Assembly: GCA_030665795.1 (NCBI GenBank)
Contig: DAOUZD010000064.1
Coordinates: 1 to 5,558, forward strand
Source of the DNA: Dehalococcoides sp.
Lineage (GTDB): Bacteria > Chloroflexota > Dehalococcoidia > Dehalococcoidales > RBG-16-60-22
Length of the DNA stretch: 5,558 nucleotides
Direction: 5' to 3'
Shown here: piece by piece, positions 1 to 4,815 of the stretch
Layout of the letters: each line of letters starts with the position of its first letter
How positions within the stretch are numbered: the stretch's first letter is position 1
The notes under the pieces: model-generated
What the model saw: only the letters and a program-made list of their open reading frames with translations
The model's database searches: none
Told to the model about the DNA's origin: nothing
Program-made: the position numbers and the translations under genes

Positions 1-131
1 ATGAGATAAGCTATCCGATGGGTAATGACCCTGGTCTTGCCACTGCCGGGGCCAGCCAGAATCAGCACCGGCCCGCTGATGGTCTCGACGGCCTCTCGCT
101 GCGCCGGGTTAAGCTGGGCCAAAATGTCCAT
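1..131 (-). CDS. pcrA: UvrD/PcrA-type ATP-dependent DNA helicase, N-terminal fragment
   Basis: Only the first 43 codons are inside the window; the gene continues past position 1. The protein opens [15 protein letters not shown], the Q-motif that contacts adenine in superfamily 1A helicases. It then shows the Walker A loop AGPGSGKT at about residues 26-33, followed by [11 protein letters not shown], the standard continuation of motif I in PcrA/UvrD/Rep. These enzymes unwind DNA 3'-5' in nucleotide excision repair, mismatch repair and removal of RecA filaments or stalled polymerase. The ATG at 129-131 is the most upstream possible start, because an in-frame TAA sits only two codons before it. 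There is no Shine-Dalgarno sequence. Instead a TATAAT box lies six bases upstream, which points to a leaderless mRNA. Family assignment is firm. Whether it is PcrA, UvrD or another SF1A member cannot be settled from 43 residues. Confidence 0.9.
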   Translation of the reverse strand, partial: MDILAQLNPAQREAVETISGPVLILAGPGSGKTRVITHRIAYL

Positions 132-137
132 TACTTA

Positions 138-143
138 ATTATA
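138..143 (-). promoter_or_regulatory. -10 box of the helicase gene (leaderless promoter)
   Basis: Read on the minus strand this is a perfect TATAAT. Six bases (137 to 132) separate it from the A of the helicase ATG at 131, the normal distance from -10 box to transcription start, so the mRNA would begin at the start codon. A G at -14 gives partial extended -10 character. No convincing -35 is seen at 16-18 nt spacing, where the bases fall in the loop and arm of the adjacent hairpin. Confidence 0.6.
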
Positions 144-151
144 ACCAATAA

Positions 152-173
152 GGGGAGCTGATACTAGCTCCCC
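152..173 (-). terminator. Hairpin, probable terminator of the three-gene minus-strand unit
   Basis: GGGGAGCT (152-159) and AGCTCCCC (166-173) form a perfect 8-bp stem with a 6-nt loop. On the minus strand it follows the stop of the 101-aa protein by about 56 nt and is followed by TTATTGGTTAT. The T tract is weak, so termination would be imperfect; the GC-rich stem still fits a terminator better than other roles. It directly abuts the helicase promoter. Confidence 0.45.
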
Positions 174-229
174 CTGAACTCCGGGGCGTGCGGAATGTAG
201 TTATGACTTTTGAGAGAAATGGTACCCAA

Positions 230-535
230 CTAATCTTTTGTTTGCATAGATTCTATTTCAGCTTGCCACGCTTTGGCTTTATCCCTGACAAACCGTTTCG
301 AAGGTTCCTCCTGAGTGCAGACCAGCATGGAATTAATATTTACCCAAGGAACAAAAATGTCTTCCGTGCCTCCTCTGATATCATCCAGGTCATCATCCCA
401 GAACACCGGATTTATTCTGACACCATACTCGTCCGCAGCCTTCACCAGCCCAATATAGCAATTACGGGGCGCTGTTCCTGGTATCAGGGCAAGGGCCACA
501 ATATAGCCTACTTTTATTGCCTCTGGTTTAGTCAT
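230..535 (-). CDS. Uncharacterised 101-aa protein, possible Sm-like small beta-barrel
   Basis: I do not recognise a named family. Translation is well supported: GGAGG (542-546) lies six bases before the ATG, and the gene starts 25 nt after the ABM-like gene stops, so the two are probably co-transcribed. The protein has no signal peptide or membrane segment. Residues 7-42 alternate hydrophobic strands with a glycine turn (KVGYIVALALIPG, then YIGLVKAADEYGVRI). An acidic stretch WDDDLDD (46-52) and a second strand block EDIFVPWVNINSML (58-71) follow, and the C-terminus (79-97) is a charged helix. A strand-turn-strand with DEYGVRI followed by an FVPW-type strand resembles small Sm-like barrels, but this is structural impression only. 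One cysteine lies at 26 and one at 73. The product is probably cytosolic. It is the last gene before the hairpin at 152-173. Confidence 0.75.
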   Translation of the reverse strand: MTKPEAIKVGYIVALALIPGTAPRNCYIGLVKAADEYGVRINPVFWDDDLDDIRGGTEDIFVPWVNINSMLVCTQEEPSKRFVRDKAKAWQAEIESMQTKD

Positions 536-560
536 ATCTCACCTCCATCAATTATTTAAT

Positions 561-860
561 TTAAGGCACCTGCTCGGTGGCCATTATTTGGAATACTCTC
601 ACCTTCGGCTTTTCCTGCAGAAGTGGCTCAATCCGCTGGTATAACTTGGCACGGGTATCCGACGCTGCCCATCGCTCCCAGTCTTCAACACTACGCCAAG
701 TACTTATCACTACGATGTCAGAGCTATCTCCGGTGTTGACCAGAGTCTCGCCACCGAAATAACCGGGATAATGCACAATGGCGGCTACCCTAAGCTCTAC
801 CAGTAGAGCGGACAGGTCCTCCCCTGTTTTGGCATGTCGTTCTATCATAACTCTTATCAT
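561..860 (-). CDS. Antibiotic biosynthesis monooxygenase (ABM) domain protein
   Basis: This 99-aa protein fits a single ABM ferredoxin-like barrel in length and pattern. It opens with MIRVMIERHAKTGED (first strand and turn), then a helix at about 13-30. YPGYFGGETL (31-40) and DIVVISTWRSVEDWERWAASD (48-68) follow; the last stretch is the ABM hallmark strand plus helix with conserved tryptophans. The closing strand is VRVFQIM (87-93). Members include quinol monooxygenases, heme-degrading IsdG-like enzymes and many dimeric proteins without assigned substrate. No specific reaction can be assigned here, and I see no IsdG-type heme-ligand signature. The ATG at 858-860 is preferred over an upstream TTG at 884 because AAGGAGGG (868-875) sits at proper distance before it. 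It is the middle gene of a three-gene unit, 69 nt after the zinc-finger gene and 25 nt before the next. Confidence 0.85.
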   Translation of the reverse strand: MIRVMIERHAKTGEDLSALLVELRVAAIVHYPGYFGGETLVNTGDSSDIVVISTWRSVEDWERWAASDTRAKLYQRIEPLLQEKPKVRVFQIMATEQVP

Positions 861-929
861 CGTGTCACCCTCCTTCGGTATCAATGATGCCTTTTATTAA
901 AATAGGGAATAGCATCAGATACCACCACA

Positions 930-1250
930 TTATCTAGCGCTAAAGTGCCCCCTTTTTGTCCGCCGCCGCTTTTTGTAGGCGGCAAACTCTCTATATACTG
1001 CCTCATATTCTCTGACCATCTGAGCCGGCGACTTGGGCACAAACCGCCTGGCGCTCTCATCATAACTGACACCAAGCACTTTCTTGTCATACCAGGTCTG
1101 AATCTCGTTACGACAATTGATACATAATACCACTGTTTCCGGGTATGATATCCCAGCTTGGGTAGCAACCTCCTCAGGAACAATCTGGTGTATTATTAAA
1201 TCCTCAGGCTTTCTCGCGTAGCCGCATATCCCGCAGACCTTCTTCTCCAT
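930..1250 (-). CDS. HNH-like zinc-binding protein with degenerate catalytic motif
   Basis: This 106-aa basic protein has a C-x2-C pair (C6, C9) and a second pair (C43, C46) in VLCINCRNEI, the treble-clef arrangement of HNH endonucleases such as the McrA-like group. Between the pairs, LIIHQIVPEE (18-27) matches the 'HHIVP' motif. The position of the general-base histidine is Gln22, and the histidine usually following the second CxxC is Arg47. The zinc site thus looks intact but the nuclease centre does not, so a structural or nucleic-acid-binding role is likelier than cleavage (inference). The C-terminal third (70-106) is a helix ending in the basic patch KKRRRTKR. The ATG at 1248-1250 follows a GAGG at about 8 nt. 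An overlapping frame on the same strand (881-1183) lacks any recognisable domain and was dismissed. It leads the minus-strand unit with the ABM and 101-aa genes. Confidence 0.8.
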   Translation of the reverse strand: MEKKVCGICGYARKPEDLIIHQIVPEEVATQAGISYPETVVLCINCRNEIQTWYDKKVLGVSYDESARRFVPKSPAQMVREYEAVYREFAAYKKRRRTKRGHFSAR

Positions 1251-1286
1251 AGCACCATCCTCACGATATGCCCGGCGGTCTTTTCG

Positions 1287-1358
1287 TTACTTTTCCCTAT
1301 CTAAAAGTAAAAAGGACACCAGCCACCACATCTTAATTAGCGGTTCCAGTGCCCTCAT
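1287..1358 (-). CDS. Possible 23-aa leader or small membrane peptide
   Basis: In the leader of the minus-strand unit, an ATG at 1356-1358 is preceded by AGAAGG (1366-1371) with a 7-nt spacer. It opens a 23-codon frame, MRALEPLIKMWWLVSFLLLD followed by three charged residues and TAA. The centre is hydrophobic with two tryptophans and both ends are charged, like small single-pass membrane peptides. The same frame extends up to an ATG at 1386-1388 (33 aa), but that start has no Shine-Dalgarno. It ends 36 nt before the HNH-like gene. It could be a real small protein, a regulatory leader peptide, a remnant of a larger gene, or chance. Confidence 0.25.
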   Translation of the reverse strand: MRALEPLIKMWWLVSFLLLDREK

Positions 1359-1423
1359 TTCAGTCCCTTCTTCCTTAACCCAGCCCATATTGTTTTCAGG
1401 GTTATCTCACAGGTTGGGATTTA

Positions 1424-1452
1424 ACTTTAGTTCTTTTTGATGGGATTGTCAA
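1424..1452 (-). promoter_or_regulatory. Sigma-70-type promoter of the HNH-ABM-101aa unit
   Basis: On the minus strand a perfect TTGACA (1452-1447) is followed by exactly 17 nt and TAAAGT (1429-1424, 4 of 6 consensus bases). Predicted transcription start is near 1417, giving a leader of about 167 nt before the HNH-like ATG. Confidence 0.6.
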
Positions 1453-1537
1453 TACCTCAAGGTCAAGCAGGTTTCTTTTATGGCCTAATCAGACATCCAG
1501 CCGAACCAGAATAGAGTCGCCGACGGTCTTCGGCAGC

Positions 1538-1566
1538 TTGACGAACGGGGAGAGAGGCGATAGACT
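1538..1566 (+). promoter_or_regulatory. Promoter candidate of the oxidoreductase gene
   Basis: TTGACG (1538-1543, 5 of 6 matches), a 17-nt spacer and TAGACT (1561-1566, 4 of 6) place the transcription start near 1573, only about 10 nt before the ATG at 1583. The small GCCGA/TCGGC dyad at 1519-1534 abuts the -35 side. Confidence 0.45.
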
Positions 1567-1582
1567 TGACAAAAGATAAGAT

Positions 1583-3004
1583 ATGCGTAAGATTGCCACC
1601 TTGAAAACAGCCACCGACTTAAGCGCCTATCTGGATTCAATCGGCGTGTCTTTACCCTTTGACGAGACCGTAGCATCAGGGCCGGATTCGGTTCTGGCAC
1701 AGCCTTACGTCCTGGACGAAAAGGTTATTGGTAATCGTTTTGCCGTGCTACCGATGGAAGGTTGGGACGGCACCACCGACGGGCGTCCCACCGAACTGAC
1801 CAAAAGACGCTGGCAGCGCTTTGGGCTCAGCGGAGCCAAGCTGATATGGGGCGGGGAAGCAGCCGCGGTCCGTCCGGATGGCAGGGCCAATCCCAACCAA
1901 TTAATGATTTCAGCAGCGACAGTTGGCGAGCTCGCCGAACTGCGTGAACTGCTGGTGCAAACCCATGAGAAGTATTTCGATAACAGTAACGACCTAATGG
2001 TAGGGCTGCAACTAACTCACTCGGGACGTGTCTCTCGACCTTACGACAAGCAGCGCCCGGAACCTATCATTCTCTACCACAACTCTATCCTGGAACAAAG
2101 ATTTGGTCCAGACGCCGAAGCACCGGTTATGACCGATGACGAAATTGCCCGTCTGGTAGAGGATTTTGTCAGGGCGGCGGTACTGGCACAACAAGCCGGA
2201 TTTAACTTCGTCGACATAAAGCACTGCCACGGTTACCTCGGTCACGAATTCCTGAGCGCCGTAGACCGACCGGGACGCTATGGCGGCAGCCTAGAAAACC
2301 GCACCAGGTTCCTGCGGGAAATCGTGACTGGTATTCGAGCTGAAGCACCAGGACTGGATATCGCCGTACGCGTAAGCGCTTTTGACTTCGTGCCCTTCCA
2401 GAAAGGTGAGGGGGGACGAGGGGAGCCAGTACCGTTTACGGGCGATAACTACCCTTATGCCTTCGGTGGTGACGGCACCGGACTGGGCATTAACCTGACT
2501 GAGCCGCTGGCTTTTCTGTCCCTGCTGACCGAACTGGAGATTAAACTGGTCTGCATCTCTGCCGGTGGTGGCTACAACCCTCATATCCTGCGACCCGCCT
2601 TCTTCCCGGCTTCGGACGGCTACCTACCGCCAGAAGACCCCCTGGCAGGAGTGGCCCGATTTATATCAGTAACCGCAGAACTGAAGCGGCAGCGTCCGAA
2701 ACTGGTTTACGTTGGCAGCGGCTATTCCTACCTGCAGCAATGGCTGCCCAACATCGCCCAGTATCTGGTGCGCACCGGCAAGGTGGACTTCGTCGGCATA
2801 GGACGGATGGCCCTCTGCTACCCCGAGATGGTGGCCGATGTGCTAGCCGGGAGGCCGCTCAAACGCCGGCTGATATGCCGCACCTGTAGCGACTGCGTCA
2901 CCGCTCCCCGCAACGGCATGATTTCAGGCTGCTTTCTTTTAGATGACTTCTACAAGAAACGCCCAGAATACCAGCAGTTGAGGCAGCTCAAAAGCAAGAA
3001 ATGA
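1583..3004 (+). CDS. NADH:flavin oxidoreductase (Old Yellow Enzyme family) with 4Fe-4S motif
   Basis: The 473-aa protein is an FMN-binding TIM barrel of the OYE/2,4-dienoyl-CoA reductase family. [10 protein letters not shown] (51-60) is the first FMN-contact strand and QLTHSGR (143-149) the flavin-contacting Gln motif. [13 protein letters not shown] (213-225) with RYGGSLENR (232-240) is the active-site block, and [12 protein letters not shown] (404-415) the FMN phosphate loop. In the active-site block the first His of the usual HxxH pair is Lys213 while His216 is kept. Near the C-terminus C432-x2-C435-x2-C438-x11-C450 matches the 4Fe-4S spacing of trimethylamine dehydrogenase and bacterial dienoyl-CoA reductase. 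The protein ends 23 residues later, without the flavodoxin-like and NAD(P)/ADP-binding domains those 650-730-aa enzymes carry. Electrons must therefore come from a separate partner (inference). Substrate is unknown. ATG 1583 is the first possible start (in-frame TAA at 1577-1579); its Shine-Dalgarno is weak. Confidence 0.92.
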   Translation: MRKIATLKTATDLSAYLDSIGVSLPFDETVASGPDSVLAQPYVLDEKVIGNRFAVLPMEGWDGTTDGRPTELTKRRWQRFGLSGAKLIWGGEAAAVRPDGRANPNQLMISAATVGELAELRELLVQTHEKYFDNSNDLMVGLQLTHSGRVSRPYDKQRPEPIILYHNSILEQRFGPDAEAPVMTDDEIARLVEDFVRAAVLAQQAGFNFVDIKHCHGYLGHEFLSAVDRPGRYGGSLENRTRFLREIVTGIRAEAPGLDIAVRVSAFDFVPFQKGEGGRGEPVPFTGDNYPYAFGGDGTGLGINLTEPLAFLSLLTELEIKLVCISAGGGYNPHILRPAFFPASDGYLPPEDPLAGVARFISVTAELKRQRPKLVYVGSGYSYLQQWLPNIAQYLVRTGKVDFVGIGRMALCYPEMVADVLAGRPLKRRLICRTCSDCVTAPRNGMISGCFLLDDFYKKRPEYQQLRQLKSKK

Positions 3005-3053
3005 CCCACCGTATCTTAAGAGGACAGTAGCGCTTATAGCAAACAAAGCTGCC

Positions 3054-3082
3054 TTGATTTTGCCTCGGGCATTAGCTATACT
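3054..3082 (+). promoter_or_regulatory. Promoter of the SIMPL lipoprotein gene
   Basis: TTGATT (3054-3059, 4 of 6), a 17-nt spacer and TATACT (3077-3082, 5 of 6) predict a start near 3089, about 30 nt before the ATG. GAGGTGA (3107-3113) then serves as ribosome binding site. The gene therefore looks independently transcribed, although no terminator is seen after the oxidoreductase, so read-through is possible. Confidence 0.6.
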
Positions 3083-3119
3083 TTTCAATAGATGAGTAAT
3101 ACCTTTGAGGTGATTAATA

Positions 3120-3893
3120 ATGAAGTGGAGATTATTACTAGCCATTAGTTTAGCTTTGGTGGTCATTGCAATCGGCACTGCCGGCTGTGAAACCTTACAA
3201 GCACCGTCCTCTACCCCCAAAGTTACTCAGTCATTGAGCGGCATTTTTAGCCAGCAAAGCACTGGAATCTGGGTAACTGGCGAGGGAAAAGTCAGCGTCG
3301 TTCCTGATGTCGCCATCCTCAGCCTGGGTGTCGAGACTCAGGACGTGAATGTGGCTAATGCCCAAAGCTATGCCGCCACCACCATGACAGCCGTGGTCAA
3401 CGAGCTTGACAATTTCGGCATTGCCAAGAAAGATATCAAGACCCAGCACTTCAGCATCTATCCGGTGAGGAGATGGTCAGATAAAGACGCCAGGGAAGTG
3501 CTTATCGGCTACCGGGTAACCAACACGGTAACGGTCAAGGTCAGGAAGGTAGAGGATACGGGCGCCATCATTGACGCCGTCGCCAGGGCGGGCGGAGACT
3601 ACATTAAAATCAACAATATAAGCTTCACCGTAGATGACCCCACTCCCTACCATAAAGAGGCCAGAGAAAAAGCGAGGGCCGATGCCGAAGCCAAAGCCAA
3701 GCAGTTAGCCGACCTGGGGAACGTCAAGTTAGGCAAGCCGACCTATATTAATGAGAGCGGTGTTTTCATGCCGATTGTGCGCGAGTATTATGCCGAAGCT
3801 CCAATACCGATGCCAGCAGCACCCCCGACACCAATCAGTCCGGGGGAGACCGAAATCCGGCTCTCGGTTCAGGTAGTGTACAGTATTGAGTAG
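3120..3893 (+). CDS. SIMPL domain (DUF541) lipoprotein
   Basis: The 257-aa protein starts MKWR and a hydrophobic segment (5-19), then GTAGC with Cys23. This is a lipobox-like site, so it is probably a lipid-anchored protein exported by Sec and processed by signal peptidase II; the -3 Thr is less usual. After a Ser/Thr/Gln-rich linker the SIMPL fold begins at about 49: GIWVTGEGKVSVVPDVAILSLGVE is the family's opening signature. IKTQHFSIYPVR (106-117), IGYRVTNTVTVKVRKVEDTG (129-148) and the Lys/Ala/Glu helix at 177-199 (KEAREKARADAEAKAKQLA) follow. The closing strand is IRLSVQVVYSIE (246-257). A proline-rich insertion (228-241) precedes it. SIMPL proteins (named from a mouse signalling protein; bacterial BP26, YggE) form ring oligomers; YggE is tied to oxidative-stress protection. 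The biochemical role here is unknown. ATG 3120 has a good Shine-Dalgarno. Confidence 0.9.
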   Translation: MKWRLLLAISLALVVIAIGTAGCETLQAPSSTPKVTQSLSGIFSQQSTGIWVTGEGKVSVVPDVAILSLGVETQDVNVANAQSYAATTMTAVVNELDNFGIAKKDIKTQHFSIYPVRRWSDKDAREVLIGYRVTNTVTVKVRKVEDTGAIIDAVARAGGDYIKINNISFTVDDPTPYHKEAREKARADAEAKAKQLADLGNVKLGKPTYINESGVFMPIVREYYAEAPIPMPAAPPTPISPGETEIRLSVQVVYSIE

Positions 3894-3956
3894 ATAGGAT
3901 ATTGTTTATTGACCTCACCCCCTTTATTTTTTGTTTAATAACCCCATCCCCCTTTG

Positions 3957-3987
3957 TCCCCCTTCCCCTTATCAAGGGGAAGGGGGA
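3957..3987. repeat. 14-bp perfect inverted repeat with 3-nt loop
   Basis: Arms 3957-3970 (TCCCCCTTCCCCTT) and 3974-3987 are exact reverse complements around the loop ATC. Nearly every C sits on the left arm and every G on the right, so the DNA is also a polypyrimidine/polypurine mirror-like tract. There is no U-run after it, so it is not a standard intrinsic terminator. Confidence 0.85.
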
Positions 3988-4027
3988 GGGAGTTATATAA
4001 GAGAGGCTTCGCCTCTCTTTAACTCTC
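3988..4027 (+). terminator. Extended hairpin, probable terminator of the SIMPL gene
   Basis: AAGAGAGGC (3999-4007) pairs with GCCTCTCTT (4011-4019) around a TTC loop, a perfect 9-bp stem. GAGTTA (3990-3995) extends it by pairing with TAACTC (4020-4025) across a 3-nt TAT bulge. It lies about 100 nt after the SIMPL stop. The T tract is short (CTCTCTTTAA), and the reverse orientation also ends in TTATAT, so it may act in both directions. Confidence 0.5.
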
Positions 4028-4037
4028 CGTAGTTTAT

Positions 4038-4055
4038 CTCTCCTTAAAAGGAGAG
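4038..4055. repeat. 8-bp inverted repeat CTCTCCTT/AAGGAGAG
   Basis: Arms 4038-4045 and 4048-4055 are perfect reverse complements separated by only two bases (AA). It is the third hairpin of the intergenic element and is followed by a purine-only tract (4048-4066). Confidence 0.7.
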
Positions 4056-4097
4056 GGAGAAGAGGGTCTGGGGGATAGATTGCGAGATAATTTCATA

Positions 4098-4126
4098 TTG
4101 CGCTTCCGGGAAAGAGATGCTAGAAT
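4098..4126 (+). promoter_or_regulatory. Candidate promoter of the ribE-ribBA operon
   Basis: TAGAAT (4121-4126, 5 of 6 to TATAAT) lies 17 nt after TTGCGC (4098-4103, only TTG matches). Predicted start is near 4133, leaving a leader of about 27 nt, too short for an FMN riboswitch. The -10 lies inside the inverted repeat at 4116-4132. Confidence 0.45.
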
Positions 4127-4132
4127 AGCATC
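4116..4132. promoter_or_regulatory. Possible operator: GATGCT-N5-AGCATC dyad over the -10 box
   Basis: GATGCT (4116-4121) and AGCATC (4127-4132) are perfect inverted 6-mers around AGAAT. The dyad covers the whole predicted -10 and ends at the predicted transcription start, a classic repressor position. No regulator gene is visible here, so a binding protein cannot be named. Confidence 0.35.
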
Positions 4133-4159
4133 ACCTGTATTTTATGTTAAGGAATTAGT

Positions 4160-4789
4160 GTGTTTACCGGGATTATAGAAGAGGTAGGGAGAGTTACTTC
4201 GGCACCAGCCGGAAGTCTGGTTATTGCCGCCAGTAAGGCACTGACCGGATTAGAGCCTGGTGGCAGTATTGCCGTTAATGGGGCATGCCTGACGGTAACT
4301 GACTTTACAACTAACTCGTTTTCCGTTGATGTTATGTCGGAGACACTGAAGCGAACCAATCTTGGTCTCCTGAAGGCCGGAGATAGTGTTAATCTGGAAC
4401 GCCCGGTAACTCTGGGCGGGCAGTTAGGTGGGCACTTAGTCCAGGGGCACGTGGATGATAGCGGAAGGGTAGCTTCGGTGATACGGGATGGGGCGGCAAT
4501 GCTGCTTGGATTTGAAACCCCTCCTGAAGTGATGCGCTTCACGGTGCCGAAGGGCTTTATTGCCATTGACGGAGTTAGCCTAACCATCACCGATAAAGAT
4601 ACCAGCTCATTCCGGGTTTCAATCGTCGATTATACCCGGCAGCACACCACGCTGGGTAACAAAGTGGCAGGCGACCTGGTAAATCTGGAAGTGGATATCA
4701 TTGCCAAATACGTGGAACAACTCAGCCAGCCACAAAGCACGGGTGTTACTGCCGAATTTTTAGCCGAGCATGGCTTTCTAGTAAAATAA
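4160..4789 (+). CDS. ribE: Riboflavin synthase (alpha subunit)
   Basis: It catalyses the last step of riboflavin synthesis: two molecules of 6,7-dimethyl-8-ribityllumazine dismutate to riboflavin and the pyrimidinedione precursor. The 209-aa protein is full length for the family and shows its internal duplication. The N-barrel begins MFTGIIEEVGRV, with VNGACLTV at 39-46. The C-barrel begins at about 94 with VQGHVDDSGRV, with IDGVSLTI at 136-143. Residues equivalent to the Escherichia coli active-site set are present: Phe2, Ser36, Cys43, Thr62 and His97. ETLKRTNLG (61-69) and TRQHTTLGNK (159-168) are the paired linker motifs. The start is GTG at 4160-4162, supported by AAGGA (4149-4153) six bases before it and by the invariant MFTGI opening. 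It is cytosolic, and its trimer usually works with lumazine synthase RibH, not seen here. ribBA follows after 26 nt. Confidence 0.97.
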   Translation: MFTGIIEEVGRVTSAPAGSLVIAASKALTGLEPGGSIAVNGACLTVTDFTTNSFSVDVMSETLKRTNLGLLKAGDSVNLERPVTLGGQLGGHLVQGHVDDSGRVASVIRDGAAMLLGFETPPEVMRFTVPKGFIAIDGVSLTITDKDTSSFRVSIVDYTRQHTTLGNKVAGDLVNLEVDIIAKYVEQLSQPQSTGVTAEFLAEHGFLVK

Positions 4790-4815
4790 GCTATCCTGAT
4801 TGAACAGAGGTGAGT

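Larger units (their letters stand above)
1251..1582. other. Divergent intergenic region
   Basis: This stretch of about 330 bp separates the minus-strand HNH-like gene from the plus-strand oxidoreductase. It holds the minus promoter (1424-1452), the long leader with the possible small ORF, and a plus promoter (1538-1566). Between the two -35 boxes (1453-1537) there is an imperfect CAAGGTCAAG repeat (1458-1467) and a small GCCGA-N6-TCGGC hairpin (1519-1534) just before the plus -35. I see no RNA gene or riboswitch. Confidence 0.6.
3911..4075. repeat. Palindrome-rich intergenic repeat with three strong hairpins
   Basis: This noncoding stretch is C-rich on its left (runs of CCCC/CCCCC at 3918-3968) and G-rich on its right, with three consecutive inverted repeats: 3957-3987, 3988-4027 and 4038-4055. 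CCCCC at 3918-3922 could also pair with GGGGG at 4070-4074, closing the whole unit. The layout resembles dispersed REP- or MITE-like intergenic elements common in Chloroflexota and Cyanobacteria genomes (inference: only one copy is visible here). No transposase or coding frame is present. Confidence 0.5.

Noticed and set aside
188..559. 123-aa open frame on the plus strand
   Set aside because: It lies antisense to the 101-aa gene, which has a strong Shine-Dalgarno and operon spacing; the plus frame shows no domain or ribosome binding site.
861..884. Upstream TTG start for the ABM-like gene
   Set aside because: The eight extra residues would be encoded across the Shine-Dalgarno AAGGAGGG that serves the ATG at 860, and the ABM fold begins at that ATG.
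881..1183. 100-aa open frame on the minus strand
   Set aside because: It overlaps the HNH-like gene in another frame, has no ribosome binding site or domain, and is explained as its shadow; the in-frame gene has a clear zinc-ligand pattern.
1566..1593. TTGACA at 1566-1571 as a promoter of the oxidoreductase
   Set aside because: A matching -10 (TAAGAT at 1588-1593) would lie inside the coding region after the ATG. The TTGACG/TAGACT pair at 1538-1566 is better placed.
3957..4055. CRISPR array
   Set aside because: The repeats are single inverted pairs of different sequence, with no regular direct repeats or spacers and no cas genes nearby.
3894..4159. FMN riboswitch (RFN element) upstream of ribE
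   Set aside because: The conserved RFN segments (such as AGGGTGAAATTCCC and the ACCGGCGGT core) were not found, and the predicted leader is only about 27 nt.
4147..4590. 147-aa open frame antisense to ribE
   Set aside because: It is the complement of an unmistakable riboflavin synthase gene, is low in complexity and has no domain.
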